DNA of 64,000 bases from Litomosoides sigmodontis. Lineage: Eukaryota; Nematoda; Chromadorea; Rhabditida; Onchocercidae. This document shows, piece by piece, positions 48,383 through 62,641 of this stretch. Under the pieces are notes generated by a model. The model searched no databases. It saw only the letters and a program-made list of their open reading frames with translations, and was not told the origin of the DNA. Numbering within the stretch: position 1 is the stretch's first letter; each line of letters begins with the position of its first letter. Position numbers and translations under genes: made by a program. Location of the stretch: NCBI GenBank assembly GCA_963070105.1, contig OY718803.1:6120507-6184506 (forward strand), read 5' to 3'.

Positions 48383-51300
48383 ATGGTTTTTGAGAGTGTG
48401 GTAGCCGAAGTTCTAAACCGTGTGTTGGGCAACTTTGTCAACAACCTTGATGCGTCACAACTGAATATTGGTATATGGGGAGGTGAGTTCAATCTTCTCT
48501 TTGGTGAATAAATTATAAATTAATCATTGTGGTTGTTGAATGTGTGTTGTAAATGTTCTACAGAATCCGCAAGTATCACTATGGATATTTGATTATGTTA
48601 CCAGAAATTCATTCTTTAGTTTTTAATCAGTTAATTTGCTATTCTATTATTTTTTCAAGCAGGATATTCTAGGCGATGTGAAATTAACAAACTTGGAAGT
48701 GAAGGAAACAGCATTGGATGATTTTGACTTACCAGTAAAATTGAAATTTGGCTGCCTTACAAGGCTTGTATTGAAAATCCCGTGGAGTGATCTGTACCGT
48801 CAGCCAGTCGTTGCTGATATTGAAGGTTTCTTTTTTTAACTCATTTAACATACATTTTCAATAGTCTGAAGTTTTAGAATGGGGGTACTCTTTAATAAAT
48901 GTTGATTATTATATGACGAATGATAAATTTAAAAGTAATAAATATTAGATGAGATTGCTGTGCTCTTCGTGACAGCGACTGGTAAAATAAAATTAAAACT
49001 TGCACTAATCAGAGGTGAAAAAATGCAATTAAGACGAAAGAAGTCCTTGCTTTATTGGTATACTACTTTGTTCAGAAAACATGCACATCGTAGACTGAAC
49101 GTCAATTCTTTAATTTATTTTACCAATCATTTCTCTAGAAGTTTTTCTATAGGCTTGAATTTGATTGTTGTACCAAACAAGGGCATCGTATACAGTGAAG
49201 AAAAGGCGAAAAAGCATGCGAAAGAAGAAAAGGATAAGGCACTTGCAAGGCTTGAAGAAAACAGAAAACGGAGGAGGAGTAAGTCGCTGGAATTTTTGTG
49301 ACCGTGAATTTATTCCATAATTTCTTTAACTATGACTTATCCATGAAAGTAAAGCATAAATGCAGTTAGGTGAGGTGAAACGGGAAAAATGTTATTATGG
49401 GACGCCGAAAGCATTATCTAGATCTTAAAAATCATTCGTGTGAAAACTTGGATATATAAAGTAGTCTTCATTTGTCAGTTATAAAATTTAATGAATTTTT
49501 CCAGGGCCACCAGATCTGGCTTCTGATACATTTGCGGAGAAATTTCTTGCTACAGTAGCCAAGAATTTGCAAGTGACAGTTCGTAATGTACACATTCGCT
49601 ACGAGGATAAGTATTCGCATCGTAGCCGTCCATTTGTAGTTGGTGCTACTCTTGAGGGAATTGACTTCAAGGTAACTACGAATAATGATAAGTTAGTGAG
49701 CAGAATGTTTAAACTTGATGCTCAAATGATAGCAGGGATTTCTAAACGCAACTTTTTAGCTTAAAGAGTTAAAGAAAGAACTGTGGTAAAACTTAATTAA
49801 AATCACTAAAAAGATTGACACTAGACACTAGCTGAGTTTTCTTTATTCAAAAAGATAGAAAGTTGCTTTGAAGGACAGTAGTTTGCCCACCATGGCTGGA
49901 ATTGAATTGAAAAATACCGAACGAAAATCAAATCAATGTTTTTGAATGTGAAAAAATTAAGTGTTCTGCAGACTGCCGATGAAAACTGGAATGAAACTAT
50001 ACATAAAGAAATTGTGAAAGTTGTTTACAAATTGGTATCATTAAAAAACCTTGCAATTTATTGGAATTCTGATTCTGAATTAATGTCTGACATAACTGAT
50101 AATGCTGCCATTTTGCAAGCAATGAATGATGCTATTGTGGTTGGCAATAAAAAGCCATCTGGATATAAATACAGTAGGTTTTTTTAGACTATTTATTCTT
50201 ACAAAAACGGTTTTTTTGGTACGACAAGTTTATTTTAAAAATGTCCGCTTAATTTTCTAAATTTTATGTCTCTAAATTGATCCCTTTTATTCGATTTGAA
50301 ATGATAATTTTATCTTGTACTTATTGTTTTCTTGATTTGTAAATTTCATTTTTTCATGAGAAACACCAAATTTTTCTGCGAACAGTTTAGAAAATTTTAT
50401 CACAAAATTATTGAATATTATCATCAATTAAACTTACAGTGCTGGAACCAATTAACATGCAAGCAAAGCTTGCATTAAATCAAAAGCCTGAAACAGATAA
50501 TTCTAACTGGAAGATACCGAAGATCAAACTTATTTTGGATATGGATGCATTGGCTGTTGCAGTTGGCAGATTGCAATATCAAGATTTATTATTGCTGTTG
50601 GAAGGACAAGAAAGATTCAGAACGGCTGCGCAGTATTTGAAATATCGTCCAAATTTGAGTGACTATAAAGGTCATTATAGAAAATGGTAATTTCCTGAGC
50701 TTTCTTTCGATTGGATTCCTAAATGCTGATTCCTCTTATGTTTTTGACTTAATATTAAAAGGTGGAGGTGACATTATTTTTGACACTATTATGAAGGGTT
50801 CAGCATGCAATGAAGTAGTGAACTTAAAACATTAGAAACGCTTTTGCTTCTTAAACGGCACTAGTATCTTAGCTATTCCTTTATTCAGGTGGCATTTTGC
50901 TTACAATGCGATTGTTGAAGAAATCGTTAGAAGGCGAAGGAAAAATTGGAATTGGGAGAGAATGAAGAGTCATCGGGAATCAGTGAGAGCTTACAAAGAT
51001 GCTTGGTTGAAAAAACAAACTGAGAAAAATCTCAGTAGCAAGGATCAATGTATTATTGAGGTAAGTTCGGAACAGAGAAAACGTAATTGGTTTTCATCAG
51101 TGCTACTTCCTACATTGCAAGTGCACTGAAGTTAAAATTATTTCCCTCTCGGCAGTTTTAAAGCTTAGAAATATTTTCCTCGAATCGATGAACAATTGTG
51201 AGGGAGTGAAATGCTCAAACAGTGATTTTGTCGGAGTTTGGAAGTTTGAACAGGAGCAACTTTTTCTTATGAAACTGCTTTAGTTGCTCTTTGATGCTTA

Positions 51301-54300
51301 TTTGAAAATAAAACACGTTGCTTCTTTGAGTGATGAAAAGCTGAAAGAATAGTAATATGCGAACGATTTAATGCATCACAAGTGGTTTTGCTATGCCTGG
51401 TTCAATCTGTAATAATTTTTGTGTTTGGGTATCTTGATAGTATTTCAGAAGTTAGGTACGCTGTCTAGTATTTAAGCCATAATTTTTAGGAAACCGAAGA
51501 ACATCTTGATGTGTTTAACTTGAACATTGCTCGGCAGCAAGCTGATATGGAAATCGACAGACGAAATTTGAAGAGATTGGAAGATCAGCCACAGGGATGG
51601 ATAAGTTGGGCTAAAAGCTGGTAAATATATATGAGTGCCTCTATCTGATTTTTACTGCACAATTTATTTTTTTTTTTTGGAAGAAGATCGGATAATTACT
51701 GCTCGATTTGAAGAAGAACAATATTTTGGCATGAAGATTAAATTTAGCACTCCATGTATTTTTCAGGTGGAGCAGTGGCAGTGAAATGAGGGAAAAAGGA
51801 GGAAGTGTAGCATTGTCATCAGGAGACATTATGACAAAGTTTGAAGAAGCTTTAACTGTAGAAGAAAAGGCTAAATTGTTTGATGCTATTGATTATCAGG
51901 TTGGTAACACCTTTTATTATAATATTTGGACGTAAAGATTCATCATGTAGGAAGTGAAAACCGGGTCATTTTTTCAGGAAAATACTCCTTTAACCGATTA
52001 CCCTAAACACTTCGTGGAAAATGTTGTCATTGCTAATTTAAACCTGCTTATGATTGTAATCGAAGGTGCTTTGACATTAAAATTTTCTATAATTACCGCC
52101 AGAATAGAACATCGGTCATCAGCTCAAGCTATCAAGTAAGCAAGCCAACTTTAATGGAAAATAAGGCAGCCGAAAATATTTTAAAATTAGAAGCATCTGG
52201 TTTTCATATGGTAATTGATAACGAAAACTTATTCAAAAATAAAAGATGGTAGTTTACTATTGAAGCATTCCTATTTTGCAGCCTTAAAAGTGGTATAAAA
52301 AAAGTAGCAATGGATGGTTGCGGACAACAGGTCTTGTTCGTACAGGATGATTCCACTGATTGGTTGACAGTGCTTGTCGAAACTAATCCGTTGGACCGTG
52401 ATAGAGCTGGATATGACCAGTATGTCAAAGTTGCTTTAGCACCAACGGTTATGAAGTACCATGCACCAGCTATTAACACTGCTATCGAAGCGTTAAGACC
52501 TCCTGAAAGTGTGCGACTGAATCAGTAAGTTTTATAGTTTCCAATGTTGAAGGATGTATGACGGAGAAATAATCGAAGAAGAGTGAGTACTTTGTCTTGT
52601 ATCTGAGCACAGTAAATCCTTTTTGTGATAAGCTAAGGGAAGCTAAGAGCGGAGAGATGTATTGGATAAACAGCATTTATGATATTGCTGAATAAGATAT
52701 ACCTCTCACAGTTACGATGAACTGCATGGTAACATTATATATTAAAAAAATATTTTCCAGTTTGTCATAAACAAAGAACTCTATTTTAGATTAAGAGCAG
52801 CAGCAATGGCTCGTTATGAAGATGTTAAAGCACGTTCGCTTACCGGGCTGGCTCACGTTGTGGACACAAGAACGAAACTAGTACTTGATATACGAATTGC
52901 ACCTCTGACAATCGTCATCTCAGAAAATGGAATATTCAATGAAGAAAAACGAAATTTAATTGCAGATCTTGGTTTGCTTACAATAACTGCAATAACAGAT
53001 GATTCATTTGTGGAAACATCGGTATTTGGTAATGAAGTACGTTTGTTTTGTAATCATATCTTTTTGATGATACGAGAACGATTGCTTCATTGTTTTCACA
53101 TTGCTTCAATACATTCTTACGCTGGGTGACAGGCATAATTGACTTTCGTGTTAGTTTGGTTATTTCTAGTAAGTCGAAGTGAAGGTTTGTTACATCGTAT
53201 TATTTAAGGTTAGGTTATAATTTTATTTTTATGTACATTTTTTATGGTGAAAGTTGTATTATTGTACTGGCTTAATCGATTTTGGGAAAAAAGATGACTG
53301 ACTCAGGAGATTATTGTAAAAGCTATGCCTTTTATTACTTTTTATTGCACTGATTCTTGACTTGTATGAATTGAGCTTCGAGCACAATTATTCATGAAGT
53401 TGCAGGAGGAAGAGCGCAGGGCACAGTTGCTTAGTCGTGCGTATGATAAATTTTCTGTGAAATTGACTGGCGTGCAGTTGATATTCTCGGACAACTTTCA
53501 AAGTGGCATGAATGCGAAATTGCAGCCTAAATCGTGTTTCCATTTATTACAGCCAACTGGATTGAATGTCGCCTTCCATAAGTCATCCATCGACGACTTG
53601 CAGTTACCGAAGTATATATACATGTATATATATATATATAAAGATAATAAGATTCTGCTTTCTTTTATGCAGTGGAACATATTTGTGATAAAGCTGCTAT
53701 TTATTCCTAACATAAGCGATCCACAATATATTTCATTTTGGCATGTTAGCAGCATGCATATTATGTTTCAAGATTATAATTTATTTTTTCCTACCAGAGA
53801 TTCATCAGTACAGTTTAAGATTTTCACATATTTTCAGGATAAAGATAATGGGTGAGTTACCTGATATCATCATAACGATCTCAAATGAGCGTTTACTGGA
53901 ACTTGTAAAATTGATACTAAGCATTCCGACTCCTCTTCCCGAAAACGAAATCACTGCTTTGAATACAACTTTTCCGCCAGTTGAGGTACATCCTATAATT
54001 TATGTTATGTATTTTTTAAAGCTTTTAAGAATAATTATAACAAAGTGTTCATGTTACTACTTCAGCTTTTTTTATTCTCCGTCTTATTCAGTAATTCAAT
54101 GCAGTAATATTCAAGCAATATGTGGCGCAATTTATTCTTGTAGTTTGAGAAAACAAGAATCAGAGATCGGGCAACCATGCACGCGATCATGGAGGCCAAC
54201 GAGATCTCAGAAACTGGAGAACATATTGATGTAAAAGAGGAAGATCTAGAGAATCAGGATGAGAAGAAGACTGGCGTGCAGCAAATCCAACTGGAAATTA

Positions 54301-57300
54301 ATTTCACTTTGAAAGAGGTCCAGATCTCTATCTTCAATTTGATTTTCATACCTTTGGATATATGAAGTTACTTTAAAAAAAAAAATGAAAAAATTGATTT
54401 CTTTAGACGCTGTTTATTTTGTTCTTTCTTGCTTGGTTGATAATTTAAAATTGAAATGAAAATTGATGCAAATTGCAGTTTGGTATTAAGATTGGAAAGA
54501 CGGGTTTACTCTTTTTAATTAACATTGTATTGCAGGTCCAAATTGTCATCGACACTCCGGATGCAGTATTTTTATCCGTACAAATCAGAGATTTGGGTTG
54601 TGGTTTGCAGATGCGTACATTTGATATGGTTGCATTAGCTTATTTAGGTGATTTAATAATCGAGCAACCGCAATATAAAAGCTTGGTTCCCGGACGTAAC
54701 ACGTTATTTGTTATTGACAATGCTCATAACACTGATCAAAATTTGCTTCAGTTCAAGTACGTACAGGTTAGCATTTCACACTCAGTAATTTTATATTAAC
54801 TGCTATATTTTTTATAATAGCTTGAACAAATTATTAATATAAAATTCGAAAGACATGTGGATCTATATAGGACATAACATTCGTCAGAGTAGGAGTCAGC
54901 TGTATAGCTGTGTTATTTATTTTTTTAATAGCTGCATGTTTTACAACTATTTTTATTAAAAGAAAACAAAAAATTAAGCCATTTATTTGTTTTGCGTGAG
55001 AAAAGTGAACTACCATCTTTTTGAATTTTATATTATTTTTGTTTTGAGGCAAACAAGGAAAGTCCGTTCTTTGCAACAGAGTATAATTCTACGGAGCAGG
55101 CGATTGATATTTCTTTCAGAGCAATGATTGTATCACTTCACCAGGTTCATTTTGTAGTAACCTTAATGATTCTATGGATATAACAATATTTTGTTAGCGT
55201 TAACAACAGAGCGGACATCACTAGAATTGTTAAAAGGAATTGATCGTGTCGTGTTTTGTGAGATTTTGGGCAATTACGGTTATTTGAAGGATGCTATAAT
55301 CAGTCTGAAAAAGTATTTCGAAACACTTCAAGCAAAAATTGCTGAATTACAAAATCAAAATAAATTGGCACAAGATCAAAGTGATGAAGGTGATGTCGGA
55401 GTATATGTCGGTAATACTGCAATGCTCAAGGAAAAGAAGACATTAATTTCGCGTTCATCAAGTCAGCAAAGGTTAGCAGTGGTGTTTCGTTTGAGAGTCA
55501 TCCATTTCTTTTTTTCACATTTACTAACTTGCTGTTATCTTGTACCGGTGGATGAAAGTGCTAAACAGTGTTTACTTTACATCTTGCAGGAAAGAAATTT
55601 TGTATATGTGTCATTAACTTCATCTTTGGAAATGTCGATTGAGAATTTCATTTTGAAACAAAGTTACGAAATAATGACTGCGAAAAATATTGATATTGAT
55701 GAGCGAAAAAAGATGCTTGAATTTGTTGGGAATATTTTTGCAGCTTGGCTAAACTTTCCGCCTCCGATTCATTAAAACTAAGTCATGCAAGGCGTGAGCG
55801 GGAACTAGCACAAACGCGAAGCGATTTCATTATCAAAATGAGTGTAAATGCTGTTTTTGATGCTTTATCTATCTATGTTGGTTCAACGAAGTGCTTGGAT
55901 ACGGCCCTTAGCATCAATGTTGTGAAAATCGCTGTAACAACACGTGTGGTTTGTTTTTGGGGTTCAGTTTAACAAATAAGGAATTTCTGTCAAAAGAAAT
56001 CTCATTTAAGACAATTGCATCTTATTTGATAATGGTGTTAAGAGCTTTTTCTATTAAAGGTGATGTTGTTTAAACTAGTGGGTTCTTTTTTGGAATCTTT
56101 TCTATTCTGGTATAATATAGCGCTGAATTTTTTTTACAACCTGAAATAATGAGTAGAAAATACAGAGAACTATGGAGATGAAAGGTGGAGTTAAAACGAT
56201 AGCAATGGAAGACCGAACTGGAACAACAATCCATAAGCATTTGCTTTCACTTTGTGAAGACGACAAAGAGATGCTATCATTTACATTCAAACAGTACAAT
56301 CGTACGGACACTGAGAAGAAGCATATGCAACCATCTGATCTTGATTTTTTTATTAAAGGCCATTTTGCGCGTATTCGTTTCGTGCTTCTTTTTCTTTGGC
56401 TTGAGAGAATGAAGGTAAGTTGTCTGCCCTGTTTGAATAAACCTATAAGTGGCAGTTTGTTGGAGTAAATAATTTTAAGAGTGGCTCCATGAGATCAATT
56501 GCGTGATTTCTTTAGATATCATCCTTTTCAGTTCTTTTAAACCCGACAAAGGCTTTTTCAATAGCACCACTGTTAGCGGATTAGATTTTTTGCATCATTT
56601 TCAGCGCTTTGCTGTTCCATTTCAAGCTGAGGCTGCACAAGTTGCAGCACAAGCACAATCATATGCATCTGAAAAAGCATCACAGGCTGCACAAAAAATT
56701 AAGCATCTTATGGAAGAATCACCTTTGAGAATTGGTTTGGATATTGAGCTTGCAGCACCTACAATTTTGATACCAATGAGCTCTATGTCGTTGAATGCGC
56801 TCTTTATTGATTTTGGTATGATTATGATGAAATTCACTGTAATCTGCTAAATACATTTACAAATTCCTGTTTATAGCATAAATGCACACAAATGCAACTT
56901 GGCTGGGATAGATGCATAATAAACTGCGTTGCCGATGAGAGGATTTTGCACTGTTTATTTCTCTAAGCATAAGTTTTTTAGGCAAGTTTACTGCCGTGAA
57001 TTCAATCTCAGCAGCACAGAATGAGCGGAGAGCAATTATTGATTCTATGCAAATCAATTTAACTGATGTCTGCTTTGGCATGTAAGTTATCTTGTTTAAA
57101 TGGGAAACTAAAAACCTTGTAGTGCATGAAAGATACAAAAAGTGATAGACACAAAAGGATGTCTGGCAAAAAAATTTTTGAAGATAAAGTCTAGAACTTT
57201 TACGAAATGGTAGAAGTCCCCTCTATATTATTCTCTAGCGATATTCTGCCTTAGATTGCAACTGTTGTGTTCTTTAATTGTTGATGAACATTTTTCCAGC

Positions 57301-60300
57301 TCACTTCTTTCGGAAGAAGATGTAGAAGTGCTATCCACTTGTCAAATTTTAAAACCAATTACATTTTCGCTATTGGTTTATCGGAATTTGTCTTTTAAAT
57401 GGTACAAAACAGCTCCAGAGGTGCTCGTTGATGCTCACTTACCTATTATCGAGGTGATAACTTTTGCTAGCTAGAAAGTTTTGCAGACATTACTTGTGAT
57501 TTTTGTTGGTTTTGCTTAAATTTCCGTCTTGGGATCGTTACTGGTAATCAGAATAGATATTACCAGTAAGCTTGCGTCTGAGGATTTTTATTATTCCTAG
57601 CTTTCCTCTAAAGTGATTAGGTAAGAAACTGATTCTACTAGTTTCTTGGCGAAATGTTAGTTATTCGACGGTCAAATCCGGCTGTTATGCAAACAAACTG
57701 TCTTTTATTGTTATAAATAGATATATGATGTCCTCCAGGACGCGAAAAGGAGTCGTTTCTAATAGTTATAAACATTTTATATCCCTAAATTGCAGATGGG
57801 GATGACAGAAGAAGATTATGCAACAATCCTCAAAACAGTTAGCGGCAACTTGGCAGAAGGAAGCGAGCTATCGTCGGGACCGTCACCATCTGTAAATCCT
57901 TCAACCCGACGAGAAAGAAATGTTGCTGAAAGAAGACAGGAATCTATTGAAAAACTTGCACCGGAAAGTGATTGGAATCCATTGAATGATTCCAAGGCGA
58001 AATCTCTTGTTTTCAGTTTCAAACTGGATGAAATTGCTGCACTCTTATATCGTGGCTCCTCAAATTTGGTTTGTACTTATAAGAAATTTCTTTTTAGTCA
58101 GATGGCTTTGGTACGTTGCAGTTTGTTTTCCAGTGATAATGAACATATCTCTCCTTGATGAATTCATTAGTAGATATCTTTTTTTATCGATCTTTCCTTA
58201 TTTCTGAATCGTGTTGATAGATTTAATTAGTTTGGTCTACATATTTAAAAGTCGCATGGTGAACGATGCTATATCGCAATCGACTTGTCAGTACCATTTA
58301 GGAAGATTCAAAAGGTGAAATCGCTCGAAAGACGACAGCAGGCTTTGCAGCTATGAGATTGAAGAAAATTAAATTAAGTGGTTCGAAAGCGGAAAATGGT
58401 GAATTGGACATTGCTGTTAGTTTGGACGTATTTGTTATGGATGATGAAAGGAGCGAAAAAACGACAATACGACGATTACTGGATAAAAAGGTGAATGACT
58501 TTTGCAGTGGCACATAAATTAGTTTACATTCAGGTTTGAACCATATTTTTTTCTAGATATTCCTCCTGGTTTTAGAATACTAAAAAAATTGCTAGTTATT
58601 CCAGCTGTAACATTAAAAAAAACAAATAACAGTCGTTTTTTTTGATTTTTTAACCATAACAGTCGATAGTAAACAAATTGTAGGGTAGACTTCGAAAATG
58701 AATCATTCCAATAATTTGCAGCCTGATAGCATGGGAAAAATTCACAAAGAGTTTGTTGCTGCTCGCTACCAGACTACTGGGACAGGCGATAAAATTAGTT
58801 AGTTTGTTACCACTTCTGCATGAAAAGCCATCGCTGTTTATTAATGCTCGATGCATGTTGGAGAAATATTAATTAAGCCACCATTATATGCTATGGCAAA
58901 ACCTCCTATTCTGTTCTTTTGCTTAGAGTCTTGTCAAATAGCGAATATGATCTACTGTTTTCATCTTGCTCATCATAGTTAATTTACTTAACACATATAT
59001 CACATTGTTAAAAATTGACAGATAGCACTTTTTTTGTTTTTTCAGTTCATTTTCATTGCAGTTCATCGCTGCATAAAAGAAGAGGAATATAAAGAATTTC
59101 CATCCACAGCTTAATTTATATCAGGAAAAATATTTTGAAATGAGAAAGGAGTGAAATCGAAGTTTAGAGGTTTTGAAAACTTGTATGTTGTATCCATTCT
59201 TTTCGACGTTAAGTAATCTTCTGTTTTGCAGTTACTTTCTCGTCATCGGCTTTCTTCCTGCGCCTTTGTCCAGAATTTCTAGGTGCACTGATGAACTTTT
59301 TTACGGTGAGAACCCGTGAGGAGTTAGCAAGGGAGACTGAAAAAGTGAATCTTCCAAATATTGCGCAGAACAAAGAAAAAGTAGAATCGATTCCATCAAA
59401 AGGTTAGTTTGTGCTGAGAAATCAGTTCGAAAATTTCAGGAGCTCTATTTCTCTTTCAGGACCATCATATTTGTTATAAATTAGGAGTATTAGGAGTAAT
59501 CTGCTTGTTGAACATATTTATTATTTGATGAGTTGAAGCAGTTCTGATATGAATTGCGTATATTTTATTAAGCCTATTTTGGGGGTTCTAGTAGAATGAT
59601 CGATCCGTTATACCTTTTTAAAATTGTAGTTGATAGTTTTGAATGACCATTTGTAGGCACAATAACAATGAACTGCACAATGCATGAAGCAGAAATTATC
59701 CTTGTTGATGATTCTGTTGGTCCTGAAAACTCCCAAGCATTAATTTTGTCGTTCAACGTTGACCTCAAAGCAAATACGGTAAGGCAAATTCGTTTTATTC
59801 ATGGGAAATCTTGCCTCTCTTATAGCATGAAAATTTGTTCATTCGTAAACTGGAGAGAAGATACTTAAGAATTTGAAATAGGTTTAGTCAGCAGAAATAT
59901 TATGGTGTTAATTAAACTTGAGATAGAGGAAAAAGTTTTTTTTCAGTGTCTTTATTTAGGAGACTTTTGAGTTTTATGACGGCAATTTTTTTTCATTTAA
60001 ACCTGTAATGAATATCCTTTAAAAGATATACAGTAATTTTTATTTTTAGGACGGTGAAAAGCAAATTATGTCCGGCGGTATCAGAAATTTGCAAATCATA
60101 AGCACTTATTCTTTGGAATCGAAGCGTAAACAAGCTTCTTACCAGGTACTTTAAGAAACTTTCTAAAATCTCCAAAAGTAGAATTTTTGCTTGATTTAAA
60201 TGACACCATTTAAATCGAAAAGCAAAGGTGGTTTTGCATTATCATTTCTCAACATTTAGGTGTTAAAAAGAACGGATATTGATGTTCAATTAACGACAAA

Positions 60301-62551
60301 ACAAAAGACGATGTCTGAAAATTTTGTAGTGCATATTGGACAGCTATATCTGAAAATATCTCCTGCCATAATTCGTTTGCTGAGTACCGTTTCTTCGAAT
60401 TTTTTATTAGCGGCAAGTACCAAAGTGAGTTCTTTGAGACGACTTTCATTTTTCATTTAAAACTGTAACGAGAATTCTTTAAAAGGCATGCAGTAATTCT
60501 AATCCTTATATTTAGTTAGAATCAAAACGCAAGGCAAATAATAAATGAGTGAGAAAGTAAGTAACGTTTATGCTCTCAGGAGGATTCGTTTACTGCAAAG
60601 AAGACGGTGCTTAAGAAGTACCCAAATTACTGGGAGAAACGTAAAATCGACAGGAGCAAGCACTGGTGGTTCAACGTGGTAGAAGAAAAACAAGAAGATT
60701 TTGAATGTGCAGTGGATGTTGCTGCTGCTATCGGTTGTGAACAGCAGGTACTTTTGATTTCCATAACTCTAAGGCTTTCAAGGAGGTTTGAAATGTACGC
60801 AGGGAATCGGTATTTTTGACATAGATGGTATTCAATGAAAATAAATGGTGAGAAGAAGGGACAGACTGAAATGAGAAGGTTGTGAGATATATTGCTGCAG
60901 GAACCATTTATTTCTTTACTACTATCCTACATGTTTTAAGTTTCTTTATCCTCTACGATACTGAAGTTTTATAGGGAACTATTTCAATGGAATCGCTTAT
61001 CGTTACTTTGGAAGCTGGCATGGGCAATAGAACGGTACCAATGGTACTTATGGAATGTTCTATGATGGTCATTGCTTCACAATGGAGTACGCTATTGGCT
61101 ATTGATGCAGATGTGCAGTTTCAGGTAATTTCATCTTTTTTAAGTTATTTAATTATATGCTTTGTCCTTTATTTATATATCTGAGATTTAGCGCTGTACG
61201 CATTTAATACAAATCCGTATTTTGAATTGGTAATTTTTGTTTCTCTAACTCTTGCTCTATTGATTTTTGCTATTCATGAATACATTTAACTTGCATTTTA
61301 GATTTCATATTATAATGAAACATTTTGCGTGTGGGAGCCCATAGTCGAACCGGTAGAAGTGGGCGACAACGTCTGGAAGAGCTGGGTTTTGAAAGTTGAG
61401 GTGAGATGTCATAGATTTTTCTTGTTTTTGATTTCATTTTCTGCTTTAAATCATGTTCGACCATTTAAGAAACTATAGCCTCCCTTTAAATATTTAATCC
61501 GTAGACATTTATTCATGTGTTGCCTTCTGCTCAAAAGTATGTTATGGCTTTCTGAAAAGTCGAGCAAAAACTCGTTGAAACCTGTGGAGATATAGAAAAA
61601 GTTTGCGTTGAATTATTGGTTCTCTGTATAACAAAAATTTCCCCCATTCTTTGGAAGTTTTTTTCCAAATGAGAATTTTTTTTCGGTAGTTTATGGCGTA
61701 ACGGATAGGGGGTATTAATCTTATATATTGTCAATGGGAATAATACATTATGGTATTATATAATCTTTTGTAGTTGCGAACTCATACTGAAGATGAGTTA
61801 TCAAGTGGTGCACTGCCATTACCGCAGAGAACAATTGATGTGAAAGCATCAGAGTTGCTCAATATAACACTGACAAAATCGTTGATTTTGCTATCCTACC
61901 ATCTTATGGATTCTTTTGAGAGAGCTGCGAAACTAATTTCACCACCTGTAGGACGAACTTTACCAGGCAGTAGTAAATATTTGGTATTAAATAGTTCTGG
62001 CATTTCAACCAAAATTGGTAACACAGAAACACTGATTGTACGTTGTCATGTTATTGTACGATTTTTTCATTTGTGAGGCTCATATTGCTTTTGTAGTTTC
62101 TATTAACGTAAATCTGTTCGTATTCCTTTATTAGGAAAAATTTTATGCCAGTTGAGACTAATGGTCGATTTATATGTTGTTAAGAAGAACAAAAGTTTTG
62201 GAGAAAAAAGGAATTTTTTTAATAGAAAATATATTCCCGTCTTTTCTATGAAAAATATGACTTAATTTGATTTGAGTATGTTTTTTTTTAGTTTGAAGTT
62301 GGTTATAGATCAGCGTTGATGGAGAACCAGTTGATGCAACACCATGCACCTTCGTTGACTTAAGTGTTCCTGTTGATCCCAATGAGAAGATAGGCCTCGC
62401 GCAGAGCCAGTCTACAAAAAAAGCTGAATTGCGCCTCATTTTTGATGAAATAGATGCGGAAAGATATGTAAATTTTTCTTACAAATTATCTTATTCTCTT
62501 TTATCAGTTATTTACCTGCATTTATGACGAGATTAGCATTATATATTATGG

Positions 62552-62641
<90 letters not shown>

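Noticed and set aside
53612..53855. Open frame running on from VPS13 exon 13
   Set aside because: It reads TA repeat codons (Tyr/Ile/Met) and ends out of frame with the conserved exon at 53838.
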